Shown: one piece after another, positions 1 to 6,399 of the stretch | Position numbering within the stretch: the stretch's first letter is position 1 | How the letters are laid out: every line of letters begins with the position of its first letter | Origin: UBA2421 sp964641895 | Lineage (GTDB): Bacteria; Planctomycetota; Phycisphaerae; Tepidisphaerales; Tepidisphaeraceae | Assembly (NCBI GenBank): GCA_964641895.1 | Contig: CAZXLA010000113.1 | Location: forward strand, 1-12,265 | Reading direction: 5' to 3' | DNA length: 12,265 nucleotides | Translations under genes and position numbers: made by a program | Notes under the pieces: model-generated | Told to the model about the DNA's origin: nothing | The model's database searches: none | The model's input: only the letters and a program-made list of their open reading frames with translations

Positions 1-75
1 AATTCCAGCGATCGCCGGGCGTGCGCCATGGCGAAAATGGAAATGGGCTTGAAGAAAAGCAACTTGGAGCACTCA

Positions 76-2223
76 ATGACGCCACAACCTCGTTTAACAG
101 CGTTAACCCGATCAAAGCACGGCACGGCGGCGATAGCGATGGCGGTGTTCGCCGGTCTACTGGGAGGCAGCGCCTCGATCGCGGCCGCCGAAGATCGCAC
201 CATCACCGGTACCGGCAACAATCTTCAGCAGACAAACCGGGGGTCGGCCAATACGGCATTTATTCGTCTGGGCTACCCGGAAGATTATCCCGATGGCTCG
301 GGCACCACCATTTTTTCCGACGCCCAGCGCGCCAACGCCCGCACCGTCAGCAACACGCTGGCCGCGCAGGGCGCCAGCGTACCGAACAACCGCAATCTGA
401 GTTCATACATCTGGATGTGGGGGCAGTTTCTCACGCACGATCTTGACCTTTCGCCCACGAGCAACGGCGCTGGAGTCAACGGTTCGGCCAACATCGCGGT
501 GGGCGCCACCGATGTGCTTGGGCCCAACGCCATCCCGATGACGCGATCAAACTTCACAACGATGAACGGCGTGCGACAGCAAACCAACAGCATCACCACC
601 TGGATCGATGCATCAATGGTCTACGGCTCCGACACCGCCCGCGCCGCCGCGCTTCGAACCGATGGCGGAACGGGCGCCAAACTCGTCACCAGCGCCAACA
701 ACCTTCCCGGATACAACACCGCCGGCTTTGCCAACGACAACAGCGGGCCGGTGCCCGCCAACCAACTGTTCCTTGCCGGCGACGTGCGCGCCAATGAAAA
801 CGTCGGGTTGACGTCGATGCACACCGTGTTCATGCGCGAGCATAATCGGCTGGTCGATGTCATCTCGGCGCAGCAGCCGACGCTGAACAACGAACAGAAA
901 TATCAGTTGGCCAGGAAGATCGTCGGGGCGGAGATGCAAGCGGTCACTTACAAAGAATTCCTGCCCGCGCTGCTCGGTGCCGCCAGCGCCCCGACGGCGG
1001 CGGCGTATGTGTACGATCCGCAGCAGAATGCGGCCATCACGCAGTCGTTTGCGGTGGCGGCGTTTCGGTTCGGGCACAGTACGCTGTCGAGCCAACTGCC
1101 GCGCGTGAACAACGACGGCACCGCCGACGCCTCACTGGCCCTCCAAGGCGCGTTCTTCAACCCGAACCTGATCAGCAATGATCCGGCTCAGGTAACCGAT
1201 CTGCTCAAGGGCGGGGCGACGCAGGTGGCGCAGGAGGTCGATACGCTTTTCGTCGACGACGTGCGCAACTTCCTCTTCGGCCCTCCCGGCGCGGGCGGAA
1301 TGGACCTCTTCGCCCTCAACACCCAGCGCGGCCGCGATCATGGACTGGTGGATTACCGCCAGCTTCGCACGGCGTACAACCTATCGAACATTACCGGCTT
1401 CAACCAGATTCCCACAACTCCGGCGTTGCGTGCGGCGCTGCAGAGTCTGTACGGCAATATCGACAACATCGATGGCTATGTCGGTGGCTTGGCCGAAAAC
1501 CACATCGCCGGCGGCAGTGTCGGCGCGACCTTTGCCGCCATCATTGCCGGCCAGTTCGAGCGCCTGCGCGACGGCGATCGACTCTTCTACCTCAGCAACG
1601 CGCTGGGCCTCTATGCCAACGGCGTTCTGTCGCCGCAGATTGCGTCGATCATCAACCTCAACACGATCCGCCTGTCTGACATCATTGCTCTGAACACCGG
1701 CCTCACAAGCCTGCAGGCGCAGGGAAACCTGTTTTTTGCGTTAACGCCCGGCGACGTGAACCGCGACGGCGCAGCCAGCAGCCTCGACATCGATGCCGTG
1801 CTGCGCGCCACCGCCGGTGTTCCAGCCACGCCGAGCCTGCTCGATGTGAACGCCGACGGGACGATCACGCCTTCGATCGACACTGGCGCGAGCGACAGCG
1901 ATCATCTGATTCGCAACCTCCTGCGGACCGAATACGGCGACGCGACACTGGACGGCGCGGTCAACCTCGATGACTTCACTGCGCTGGCGGCCCGCTTCGG
2001 GCAGCCGGCCGGCTGGGCGGGCGGAAACTTTAATAATGACACGTTGGTAAGCCTCGACGATTTCACGATCCTCGCCGCCCACTTCGGATTCACGAGCGCT
2101 TCCGACGACGCGCGACTGACGGCGGTCCCTGAACCGGCGCTTGCGTGGTTTGCAGCGGCAACTCTCGGCGCGCTCGCCACGCGGCGCCGGCTTCGGAGCG
2201 ATCTTCTTGGGAGTGCAAACTGA
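76..2223 (+). CDS. Secreted animal-type haem peroxidase with dockerin-like repeats and PEP-CTERM tail
   Basis: Predicted haem peroxidase of the animal (myeloperoxidase-like) superfamily, which oxidises substrates with hydrogen peroxide outside the cytoplasm. I chose ATG 76 (715 aa) because GGAG lies 6 bases upstream and a signal peptide follows at once (hydrophobic core about residues 17-37, cleavage near AAA-ED). An in-frame ATG at 28 has no ribosome site. Visible motifs are WGQFLTHD with distal His121, R238-A-N-E241 (equivalents of the distal Arg and the haem-ester Glu of myeloperoxidase), REHNRL, FRFGHS with proximal His334, and LNTQRGRDHG with Asn415. The residue before the distal His is Thr, where myeloperoxidase has the ester-forming Asp. 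After the catalytic domain come four acidic calcium-loop repeats near residues 559, 590, 622 and 651, resembling two dockerin type I modules. The protein ends with VPEP (684-687), a hydrophobic stretch and an Arg cluster, which is a PEP-CTERM sorting signal. Natural substrate unknown. Confidence 0.9.
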   Translation: MTPQPRLTALTRSKHGTAAIAMAVFAGLLGGSASIAAAEDRTITGTGNNLQQTNRGSANTAFIRLGYPEDYPDGSGTTIFSDAQRANARTVSNTLAAQGASVPNNRNLSSYIWMWGQFLTHDLDLSPTSNGAGVNGSANIAVGATDVLGPNAIPMTRSNFTTMNGVRQQTNSITTWIDASMVYGSDTARAAALRTDGGTGAKLVTSANNLPGYNTAGFANDNSGPVPANQLFLAGDVRANENVGLTSMHTVFMREHNRLVDVISAQQPTLNNEQKYQLARKIVGAEMQAVTYKEFLPALLGAASAPTAAAYVYDPQQNAAITQSFAVAAFRFGHSTLSSQLPRVNNDGTADASLALQGAFFNPNLISNDPAQVTDLLKGGATQVAQEVDTLFVDDVRNFLFGPPGAGGMDLFALNTQRGRDHGLVDYRQLRTAYNLSNITGFNQIPTTPALRAALQSLYGNIDNIDGYVGGLAENHIAGGSVGATFAAIIAGQFERLRDGDRLFYLSNALGLYANGVLSPQIASIINLNTIRLSDIIALNTGLTSLQAQGNLFFALTPGDVNRDGAASSLDIDAVLRATAGVPATPSLLDVNADGTITPSIDTGASDSDHLIRNLLRTEYGDATLDGAVNLDDFTALAARFGQPAGWAGGNFNNDTLVSLDDFTILAAHFGFTSASDDARLTAVPEPALAWFAAATLGALATRRRLRSDLLGSAN

Positions 2224-2228
2224 TTGTA

Positions 2229-2340
2229 ATCCCGAAGCGTACTCGCGAGGGACCTACTTGTCGGAGTGCGCTACTTCGCCGAACGGTTTGGCGAACGAAC
2301 CGCTACGACGGATAGGTCCCTCCGGCGTACCGTTTGGGAT
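2229..2340. repeat. Long imperfect palindrome between convergent genes
   Basis: The outermost 28 bases of each side (2229-2256 and 2313-2340) are complementary at 22 positions. They include ATCCC/GGGAT ends, GTAC/GTAC, and a perfect 10-bp block, GAGGGACCTA (2247-2256) with TAGGTCCCTC (2313-2322). The inner part can fold further, with TTCGCC (2275-2280) pairing GGCGAA (2290-2295) around a 9-base loop. It fills the gap between the peroxidase and the convergent CYTH gene. No T run follows on either strand, so it is not a classic terminator. From memory, the segment CCCGAAGCGT..GCGAGGGAC resembles a dispersed palindromic motif frequent in planctomycete genomes. That link is recollection, not a search result. 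Confidence 0.7.
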
Positions 2341-2361
2341 GAAAAAAACCCTCAGCGCGAT

Positions 2362-2937
2362 TCAAAATCGTACCACGCGATCGTGCAGCCCGAGTCGTGT
2401 TGCTTCACGGCTCATCATCGAGATGTAGCTTTCGGTAATGAGTGGACGCGCGACCAAGCCCAGTTTAGACAGTGTGCCCATTACGGCGTCGCGCGACGGA
2501 CCCTCGACTTCTACAAATGTGCCCAGCAGGGGAAGCTCGTCAAGCTCAATGGCGCAGCCGGCAAAGCTCCAGGATTCACGCCGCTTTTCAAAGCCAAGTT
2601 CGGCGTGATAGCCCAGGCGCTTGAGCAGTTCCGTGGCCGGTTCGTTCTGGTCGACGTTGAATTCAATTTCTTCGCGGGATTTGAGCGCACTGCCCGCTTC
2701 CTGCCGGCCTTTGAACGTGATGACGTGTTTGGCTGCCGCGGCAGAATTACCATCAAGCGACCAGATCGATCGAATGCGCAACCCCTCGTCGCCGGCCAGC
2801 AGTTTGCGGTCGGTCGTATCGAAGTAGATGTTGAGTTCGAGGCGATGGCCCAACTTCGAAGCCCCAATTTCCAGCAGCGTGGCGCGCACTGCGGCTACGT
2901 CGTCCACGCGAATTTTGGCTTCCAGTTCGATCGCCAT
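2362..2937 (-). CDS. CYTH-domain protein (class IV adenylate cyclase / thiamine triphosphatase-like)
   Basis: A 191-residue CYTH (triphosphate tunnel) domain protein. This family binds triphosphate substrates in a beta-barrel tunnel lined by charged residues and acts as class IV (CyaB-type) adenylate cyclase, thiamine triphosphatase or inorganic triphosphatase. The hallmark ExExK is at residues 4-8 (ELEAK). Further tunnel residues are R54/R56 (RIR), K76 (TFKG), the REEIEF strand near 88-93, KRR at 118-120, ELD at 131-133 and VEVEG near 142-146. ATG 2937 is preferred over the adjacent TTG at 2940 because AGGA sits 7 bases upstream of the ATG. The gene starts only 33 bases beyond the terminator of the preceding minus-strand gene, so it probably has its own promoter, which I could not identify clearly. 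The exact substrate cannot be told from sequence. Confidence 0.85.
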   Translation of the reverse strand: MAIELEAKIRVDDVAAVRATLLEIGASKLGHRLELNIYFDTTDRKLLAGDEGLRIRSIWSLDGNSAAAAKHVITFKGRQEAGSALKSREEIEFNVDQNEPATELLKRLGYHAELGFEKRRESWSFAGCAIELDELPLLGTFVEVEGPSRDAVMGTLSKLGLVARPLITESYISMMSREATRLGLHDRVVRF

Positions 2938-2960
2938 CAAATAATCCTGGCCCGGTCAAG

Positions 2961-3003
2961 CGCGCAAAATCAAGAACCCGGATCAAGCTGATCCGGGTTC
3001 TTG
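2961..3003 (-). terminator. Intrinsic terminator of the DUF2617-like gene
   Basis: A perfect 15-bp stem (2971-2985 with 2989-3003) closes a 3-base AGC loop. Read on the minus strand it is followed by ATTTTG. It lies 76 bases past the stop of the minus-strand gene ending at 3080 and just before the CYTH gene, so it probably separates the two transcripts. Confidence 0.8.
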
Positions 3004-3079
3004 CTATCGTTTCGAGCTTGATGCGGTCTGTCTGTTTGGTCTAGCTTGGCCGACTTCCTGTCGAAAACCAAGCATTTGT

Positions 3080-3649
3080 TTACGGGTTCTTGATGACTTC
3101 AATAATGCCCTGTGTCTTCACCACCATTTGATTTTCATCAAAGAGGTGGAAAGACTGCACCAGCAGTTCGTGGCTGCGGCGTTCGATATCCAGCACGTGA
3201 ACGCTGCCGCTTAAGTCGCCCTTGGGGGGAACTTCGGCCATCATCAGCTCGCGCTTTTGCGAATACTCGACAATCTCGTGACGGGTTGCGTCGTAGAGCG
3301 TCTGGGTAAGTTGTTCTTCCTGCGTGCTGATCATGTAGCGGATGTTTCCGCCGCTGGTCATTTCGTGGTAGCGCTCGCCACGGCAGGGGATGGATTGCAC
3401 CAGCCCGCGGTCGGTGAGGACGGCGGTGTCGGGGTTGGTGACGACGACTTCCGTCAGCGTATTCGCCCCGCCGGTGAAGGTGATCACATGCCCGCCTTCG
3501 ACCAGCCACACATCGGCGTCGTAGGCGCGGCGGACCACCTTTTCGCTGGCCAGAATATTAAACAATTCCGGGTGAAGCGTACGCTGATAGAGCAGAAGGC
3601 TAAGGCCTCCTGATCGGCGTTGTTTGGTACGATTGCTCATGGCGTCCAT
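3080..3649 (-). CDS. DUF2617-like conserved protein
   Basis: About 189 residues from ATG 3649 (186 from ATG 3640). A longer reading back to a TTG at 3697 has no support. I recognise the family from blocks such as LSLLLYQRTLHPELF, YDADVWLVEGGHVITF, CRGERYHE and GIRYM-like NIRYM, which are typical of the planctomycete DUF2617 family of unknown function. No signal peptide or membrane segment is visible, so it is probably cytoplasmic. The ribosome site is weak (AAGAAAGAG just before 3649). The gene is monocistronic, with a sigma-70-type promoter about 220 bases upstream and an intrinsic terminator downstream. No enzymatic residues can be assigned. The family call comes from recollected sequence pattern, not a profile search. 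Confidence 0.75.
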   Translation of the reverse strand: MDAMSNRTKQRRSGGLSLLLYQRTLHPELFNILASEKVVRRAYDADVWLVEGGHVITFTGGANTLTEVVVTNPDTAVLTDRGLVQSIPCRGERYHEMTSGGNIRYMISTQEEQLTQTLYDATRHEIVEYSQKRELMMAEVPPKGDLSGSVHVLDIERRSHELLVQSFHLFDENQMVVKTQGIIEVIKNP

Positions 3650-3659
3650 GCTCTTTCTT

Positions 3660-3674
3660 GAGGGCAATGCCCTC
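3660..3674 (-). promoter_or_regulatory. Small hairpin in leader just before the start codon
   Basis: GAGGGC and GCCCTC form a 6-bp stem with a 3-base loop, about 10 bases upstream of ATG 3649 in the leader of the DUF2617-like gene. It could influence ribosome access. This is inference only, and the motif is short enough to be chance. Confidence 0.25.
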
Positions 3675-3869
3675 GAATGCGACAGACCGACGATCAAAAG
3701 TCCGAACCCTGTCGAGGTTTAAGCTGGGGAATCTACCCGGCCCGTGCTGGGAGATACGCATCCTCGTCAACGTATGGGCCGCCTCCGAACAGCGCACACG
3801 TCGCCCGCTTGGACTTGTTAAATAAACCGGGCGACCGATCCGCATGGACCGGCCCCTTAACACAAGCGA

Positions 3870-3898
3870 ATTATAGCGCTTTGTTTCGCCGTTGATAA
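3870..3898 (-). promoter_or_regulatory. Sigma-70-type promoter for the DUF2617-like gene
   Basis: On the minus strand, TTATCA (3893-3898, 4/6 to the -35 consensus) and a perfect TATAAT (3870-3875) are separated by exactly 17 bases. It lies immediately downstream of the CPBP protease stop codon and reads toward the gene at 3649. That implies a 5' leader of about 215 bases. No coding sequence or clear riboswitch was seen in the leader (3650-3869). Confidence 0.6.
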
Positions 3899-3909
3899 GA
3901 AAATAATTG

Positions 3910-4689
3910 CTACACGTCAGCGGCAAAATGCCGCAATGCTAGTATCGAAATATCATAAGCTGCGTGAGAACCAACAGTTATGCCAAATCCACGAAATATA
4001 AAGAGCATCCCAAAATAAATTCCTGCCGCCGAACGGAACACCATTGATCGCCACTCAAACGCCTCATACCCCCAGTAATGGTAGAGGCTGAATCCAACAG
4101 CCGATAACACCACCGCGGCAAAAATGGAGATTTTTGACGGTAATCGGAGCACGTCGCTGAACAGCATCACCAGCAGCGTCACACCAATCAGCCGGAAAAC
4201 CAGCTCTTCATACACCCCTGCGCCGAATGCCAAAACGACCCATTGGGCATCCGGCCCGTGAATGCTCCAGACCGGCAAATGCTGTGGCAACGCCATCCCC
4301 AGTGCAATCAGCGGGGCGGTGAGGATGAGGCTTTCCACCGCCATGCCGATATAGAGAAAGGGTTTGGGCCGCCACGGGTCCTTACGCACGATGTGCGCTG
4401 CCAGCAGAATTCCCACCACTGCCAGCGAGGGCAGCATGACGCCGGTTGCTCCGAACCAGAGAAAGAACCGCTGCATGAGCGCAAAGGCGACGACCTGTGC
4501 AGGGGCCGTGGCCGTATCGGCATCGCGAAAATAGCGCACGCCGATCTCGTAAATGGCGATCATCGGCAAAACAAAAAGCAGGCTGTGGAGCGGTAACTCG
4601 GCAAGACGAAAGTAGCCGCCGGACAATTGCCCGTCGGACAATTGCCCGCCCGACGAATCTCGTCCTGACTTGGCGGATTCTTCACTCAC
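3910..4689 (-). CDS. CPBP (CAAX/Abi) family intramembrane metalloprotease
   Basis: A 259-residue multi-pass membrane protein of the CPBP/Rce1-like glutamic protease family. The three family motifs are present: EExxxR at 161-166 (EELVFR), FxxxH at 200-204 (FSLYH) and HxxxD at 242-246 (HAAYD), all in or next to hydrophobic helices. About seven or eight hydrophobic segments can be seen from residue 34 onward. The first 28 residues are hydrophilic and contain a GQLSD/GQLSG duplication encoded by a 15-bp DNA repeat. The start is GTG at 4689, which overlaps the fliM stop as GTGA, with AGGGG 7 bases upstream, so it is translationally coupled to fliM. Bacterial members have been linked to bacteriocin immunity and membrane protein processing. 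The target of this one is unknown. Confidence 0.88.
   Translation of the reverse strand: MSEESAKSGRDSSGGQLSDGQLSGGYFRLAELPLHSLLFVLPMIAIYEIGVRYFRDADTATAPAQVVAFALMQRFFLWFGATGVMLPSLAVVGILLAAHIVRKDPWRPKPFLYIGMAVESLILTAPLIALGMALPQHLPVWSIHGPDAQWVVLAFGAGVYEELVFRLIGVTLLVMLFSDVLRLPSKISIFAAVVLSAVGFSLYHYWGYEAFEWRSMVFRSAAGIYFGMLFIFRGFGITVGSHAAYDISILALRHFAADV
4620..4649. repeat. Two-copy 15-bp tandem repeat inside the CPBP gene
   Basis: Two adjacent 15-base units, CGGACAATTGCCCG followed by T or C, differ only at the last base. They encode GQLSD and GQLSG in the hydrophilic N-terminus of the protease. Copy-number variation would keep the reading frame. Confidence 0.85.
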
Positions 4690-5726
4690 GCCGCCGCCCC
4701 TGTGACGGCGGCGGACTTGGGTTCTTCCAAATCCTGAATGACGCGTGTCACGCGCACCGACTTGCTCCCTCTAAACTGGCCCGCCTGCCCGAAGAACTTT
4801 TTGCGCCCCTCAATTTCAACCCACACGTCGGTGCCTTGGGGATGGGCGGTGGTAATTAAATCGCCAGGCTGCAGCGACAGCAGCTCATTGAGCGTCATCG
4901 TCGTGCACGACAGGAAACTGCGCAGTTCCAGCGGCGCGATGCCCATGCTCCTGCGCAACCGACGACCCTGATCGCCGTGATCGCCCTTGCGCTGGTAGGT
5001 GAACCAGCTTTGCTGCGCGAGGATGCCCATCACCGGCTCGAGCAGGTTGTAGGGGATGCACAGACTCATCGTGCCGGCGCGGTTGCCCATTTTCAGTTCG
5101 AACCCGATCACCACCACCGTTTCATTCGGCGGGACGATCTGCACCAATTGCGGGTTCGATTCAAAATCCTGCATGGTGAAAGTACACGGCGTAAGGTGGC
5201 TCCATGCCTCGCTTAGGTGCGCTGTGGCGCGATCTGTTATGCGTTGAACCAGCCGCTGCTCAATCTGCGTCAGCGGCCGCTGCGGAATGAACAAATTGGC
5301 GTTGCTCCCGCCCAGCAGACGATCGATCACGGGGTAGATGATCAGCGGACTGATTTCCAGGCAAAGCTGGCCGTCGAGTTGTTCGGCCTTCAGCAGGTTG
5401 AAGCAGGTGGGGTTGGGCAGCGAGTGAATGAACTCGCTGTAGGTAAGCTGCTCGATGTGCGCCACCGACACTTCAATGATTGTTCGCAGATACCCTGACA
5501 ATGCAGCGCCGAAGTTGCGGGCGAAGGTTTCGTGCAGTGCCTCCAGCGCGCGCATTTGTTCTTTGCTGACGCGCTCGGGTCGTTTGAAGTCATAATTAGA
5601 GACGGAAAGCGGCGCTTTCAACCCACCGCCGGGGCCGCGGTATTGTTCCGTCGACGAATTCGCCGCGCCGGTATCGACGGCGGCGAGAAGCGCATCCACC
5701 TCGGATTGTTCAAGCACATCGGTCAC
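4686..5726 (-). CDS. fliM: Flagellar motor switch protein FliM
   Basis: FliM of the flagellar C-ring, which binds phosphorylated CheY and sets the direction of rotation at the cytoplasmic face of the motor. The N-terminal CheY-binding motif reads EQSEVDALL (residues 6-14). The central CheC-like domain contains LPNPTCFNLL, the LLGGS turn near 137-141 and LTQIEQRLV near 152-160. The C-terminal SpoA/FliN-like domain spans about 260-332 (APLELRSFL, LQPGDLI, VEIEGRKKF). I prefer GTG 5726 (346 aa, start MTDVLEQSEVD): GGAGG lies 8 bases upstream and the protein then begins like typical FliM. The longer start, ATG 5741, would give 351 aa, but that ATG abuts the same GGAGG box and has no good site of its own. 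The gene is coupled to the CPBP protease by a 4-base overlap. No other flagellar gene lies in the window. Confidence 0.95.
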   Translation of the reverse strand: MTDVLEQSEVDALLAAVDTGAANSSTEQYRGPGGGLKAPLSVSNYDFKRPERVSKEQMRALEALHETFARNFGAALSGYLRTIIEVSVAHIEQLTYSEFIHSLPNPTCFNLLKAEQLDGQLCLEISPLIIYPVIDRLLGGSNANLFIPQRPLTQIEQRLVQRITDRATAHLSEAWSHLTPCTFTMQDFESNPQLVQIVPPNETVVVIGFELKMGNRAGTMSLCIPYNLLEPVMGILAQQSWFTYQRKGDHGDQGRRLRRSMGIAPLELRSFLSCTTMTLNELLSLQPGDLITTAHPQGTDVWVEIEGRKKFFGQAGQFRGSKSVRVTRVIQDLEEPKSAAVTGAAA

Positions 5727-5734
5727 GCGGGCGA

Positions 5735-5739
5735 CCTCC
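5735..5739 (-). promoter_or_regulatory. GGAGG ribosome binding site deciding the fliM start
   Basis: GGAGG on the minus strand lies 8 bases before GTG 5726. It sits directly at the upstream in-frame ATG 5741, where it cannot serve that ATG. Confidence 0.7.
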
Positions 5740-5774
5740 ATGTCGCAGGCGAAGCTTCCAGACCCTCACATGAT

Positions 5775-5803
5775 TTATCGGACCGAACAGGGCGGAAACT
5801 TCA
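5775..5803 (-). promoter_or_regulatory. Candidate flagellar sigma-28-like promoter upstream of fliM
   Basis: On the minus strand, TGAAGTTT (5796-5803) matches 7 of 8 bases of the sigma-28 -35 box TAAAGTTT. TCCGATAA (5775-5782) matches 7 of 8 bases of the -10 box GCCGATAA. The spacer is 13 bases against the usual 11, which weakens the call. The -10 box is about 48 bases upstream of the preferred fliM start. Confidence 0.35.
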
Positions 5804-5888
5804 GAACCTTTTCCAACCGGCCATTTGTCACTCAAGCGGTCGAGCGTGAGCCTCGACAACGTTAACAGATTCTCGACGTAAAGCACTG

Positions 5889-6237
5889 ATGCATCAACCT
5901 CTCAGTCACCGCTTTCGCCGTTCTCAAGCCCATCAGGCCCGTTCACACCAGGTTCTGCCGGGCGCGGCCCACACGTATGCCCAAGGGGGATGACCAGTTT
6001 CCCGAAGGGCTGGCACCAGTCATCGTCCGCGGCAGCGGGTCGCATGTTTTTGATAGAGACGGCAATGAATTTATCGAAAGGACTGTCAAAGCGGTCGGCG
6101 CGGCGCTCGATGTGTACGCCCGCGCGATCGATGACGGCGTGGAAAAATACCTTTACGGCCGTGCCGTTGCGCCGGTGTTTCGGAAGTACAACACTGTGTC
6201 GCGACCAACAAAAGCGACGAAGCGTGAAGTGGCGTGA
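5889..6237 (+). pseudogene. Collapsed class-III aminotransferase gene (glutamate-1-semialdehyde-like)
   Basis: Remnant of a PLP-dependent class-III aminotransferase. From ATG 5889 one frame reads through QVLPGAAHTYA and then meets a stop at 5991. The next frame continues without loss as KGDDQFPEGLAP..GSGSHVFDRDGNEFIE, so one extra C in the CCC at 5980-5982 accounts for the break. Right after FIE (6078) the reading jumps to a family C-terminus: VGAALDVYARAIDDGVEKYLYGRAVAPVFRKYN. The family is usually about 430-450 residues long, so roughly 300-350 internal codons, including the PLP lysine region, are missing in frame. A 14-residue unrelated tail follows to the TGA at 6235. An intact ORF of 86 codons (5977-6237) remains but cannot be a working enzyme. 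Family assignment is by recalled motif pattern. Confidence 0.75.
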
Positions 6238-6259
6238 AGTAATTCAGCGAAAATCAGAC

Positions 6260-6326
6260 GGCGCGAATTTCCCCCTCGTGGTACGCCGGGAGGCAGCAGG
6301 GGGAGGGCGAGCAGCCAAATTGCGCC
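6260..6326. repeat. GC-rich inverted repeat downstream of proA
   Basis: GGCGC(G)AATTT at 6260-6270 pairs with AAATTGCGCC at 6317-6326 with one bulged base. Inside, TCCCCCT (6270-6276) pairs with AGGGGGA (6298-6304). The segment lies between the aminotransferase remnant and the 3' end of proA and may be a dispersed palindromic element or part of a transcription end. No T run is present. Confidence 0.45.
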
Positions 6327-6338
6327 GATCGTGCGCGA

Positions 6339-6356
6339 CCCTCCCAACCCCCACCC
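6339..6356 (-). other. G-quadruplex motif in the proA 3' flank
   Basis: The minus strand reads GGG-T-GGGGG-TT-GGG-A-GGG: four G runs of at least three with loops of 1, 2 and 1 bases. It lies about 45-60 bases beyond the proA stop and on the proA-sense strand, so it would also be present in read-through RNA. The adjacent C-rich CCTCCCCCTCC (just upstream on the same strand) could instead pair with it as a hairpin. Confidence 0.6.
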
Positions 6357-6399
6357 TGAGTACATGGAGGGGGAGGATGGATTTTGGCGCCGACAAGCC

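Noticed and set aside
28..75. Longer N-terminus of the peroxidase from ATG 28
   Set aside because: No ribosome site before ATG 28, whereas ATG 76 has GGAG at good spacing and starts a normal signal peptide.
2266..2991. 241-codon plus-strand ORF opposite the CYTH gene
   Set aside because: It is the antisense shadow of a gene with clear CYTH motifs; its translation shows no recognisable domain and it runs through the terminator stem.
3650..3697. TTG start at 3697 for the DUF2617-like protein
   Set aside because: Rare start codon without ribosome site; two in-frame ATGs at 3649 and 3640 lie close to the conserved part.
3600..3926. 108-codon minus-strand ORF across the leader of the DUF2617-like gene
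   Set aside because: It overlaps both neighbours out of frame, has no start signal, and begins upstream of the TATAAT promoter.
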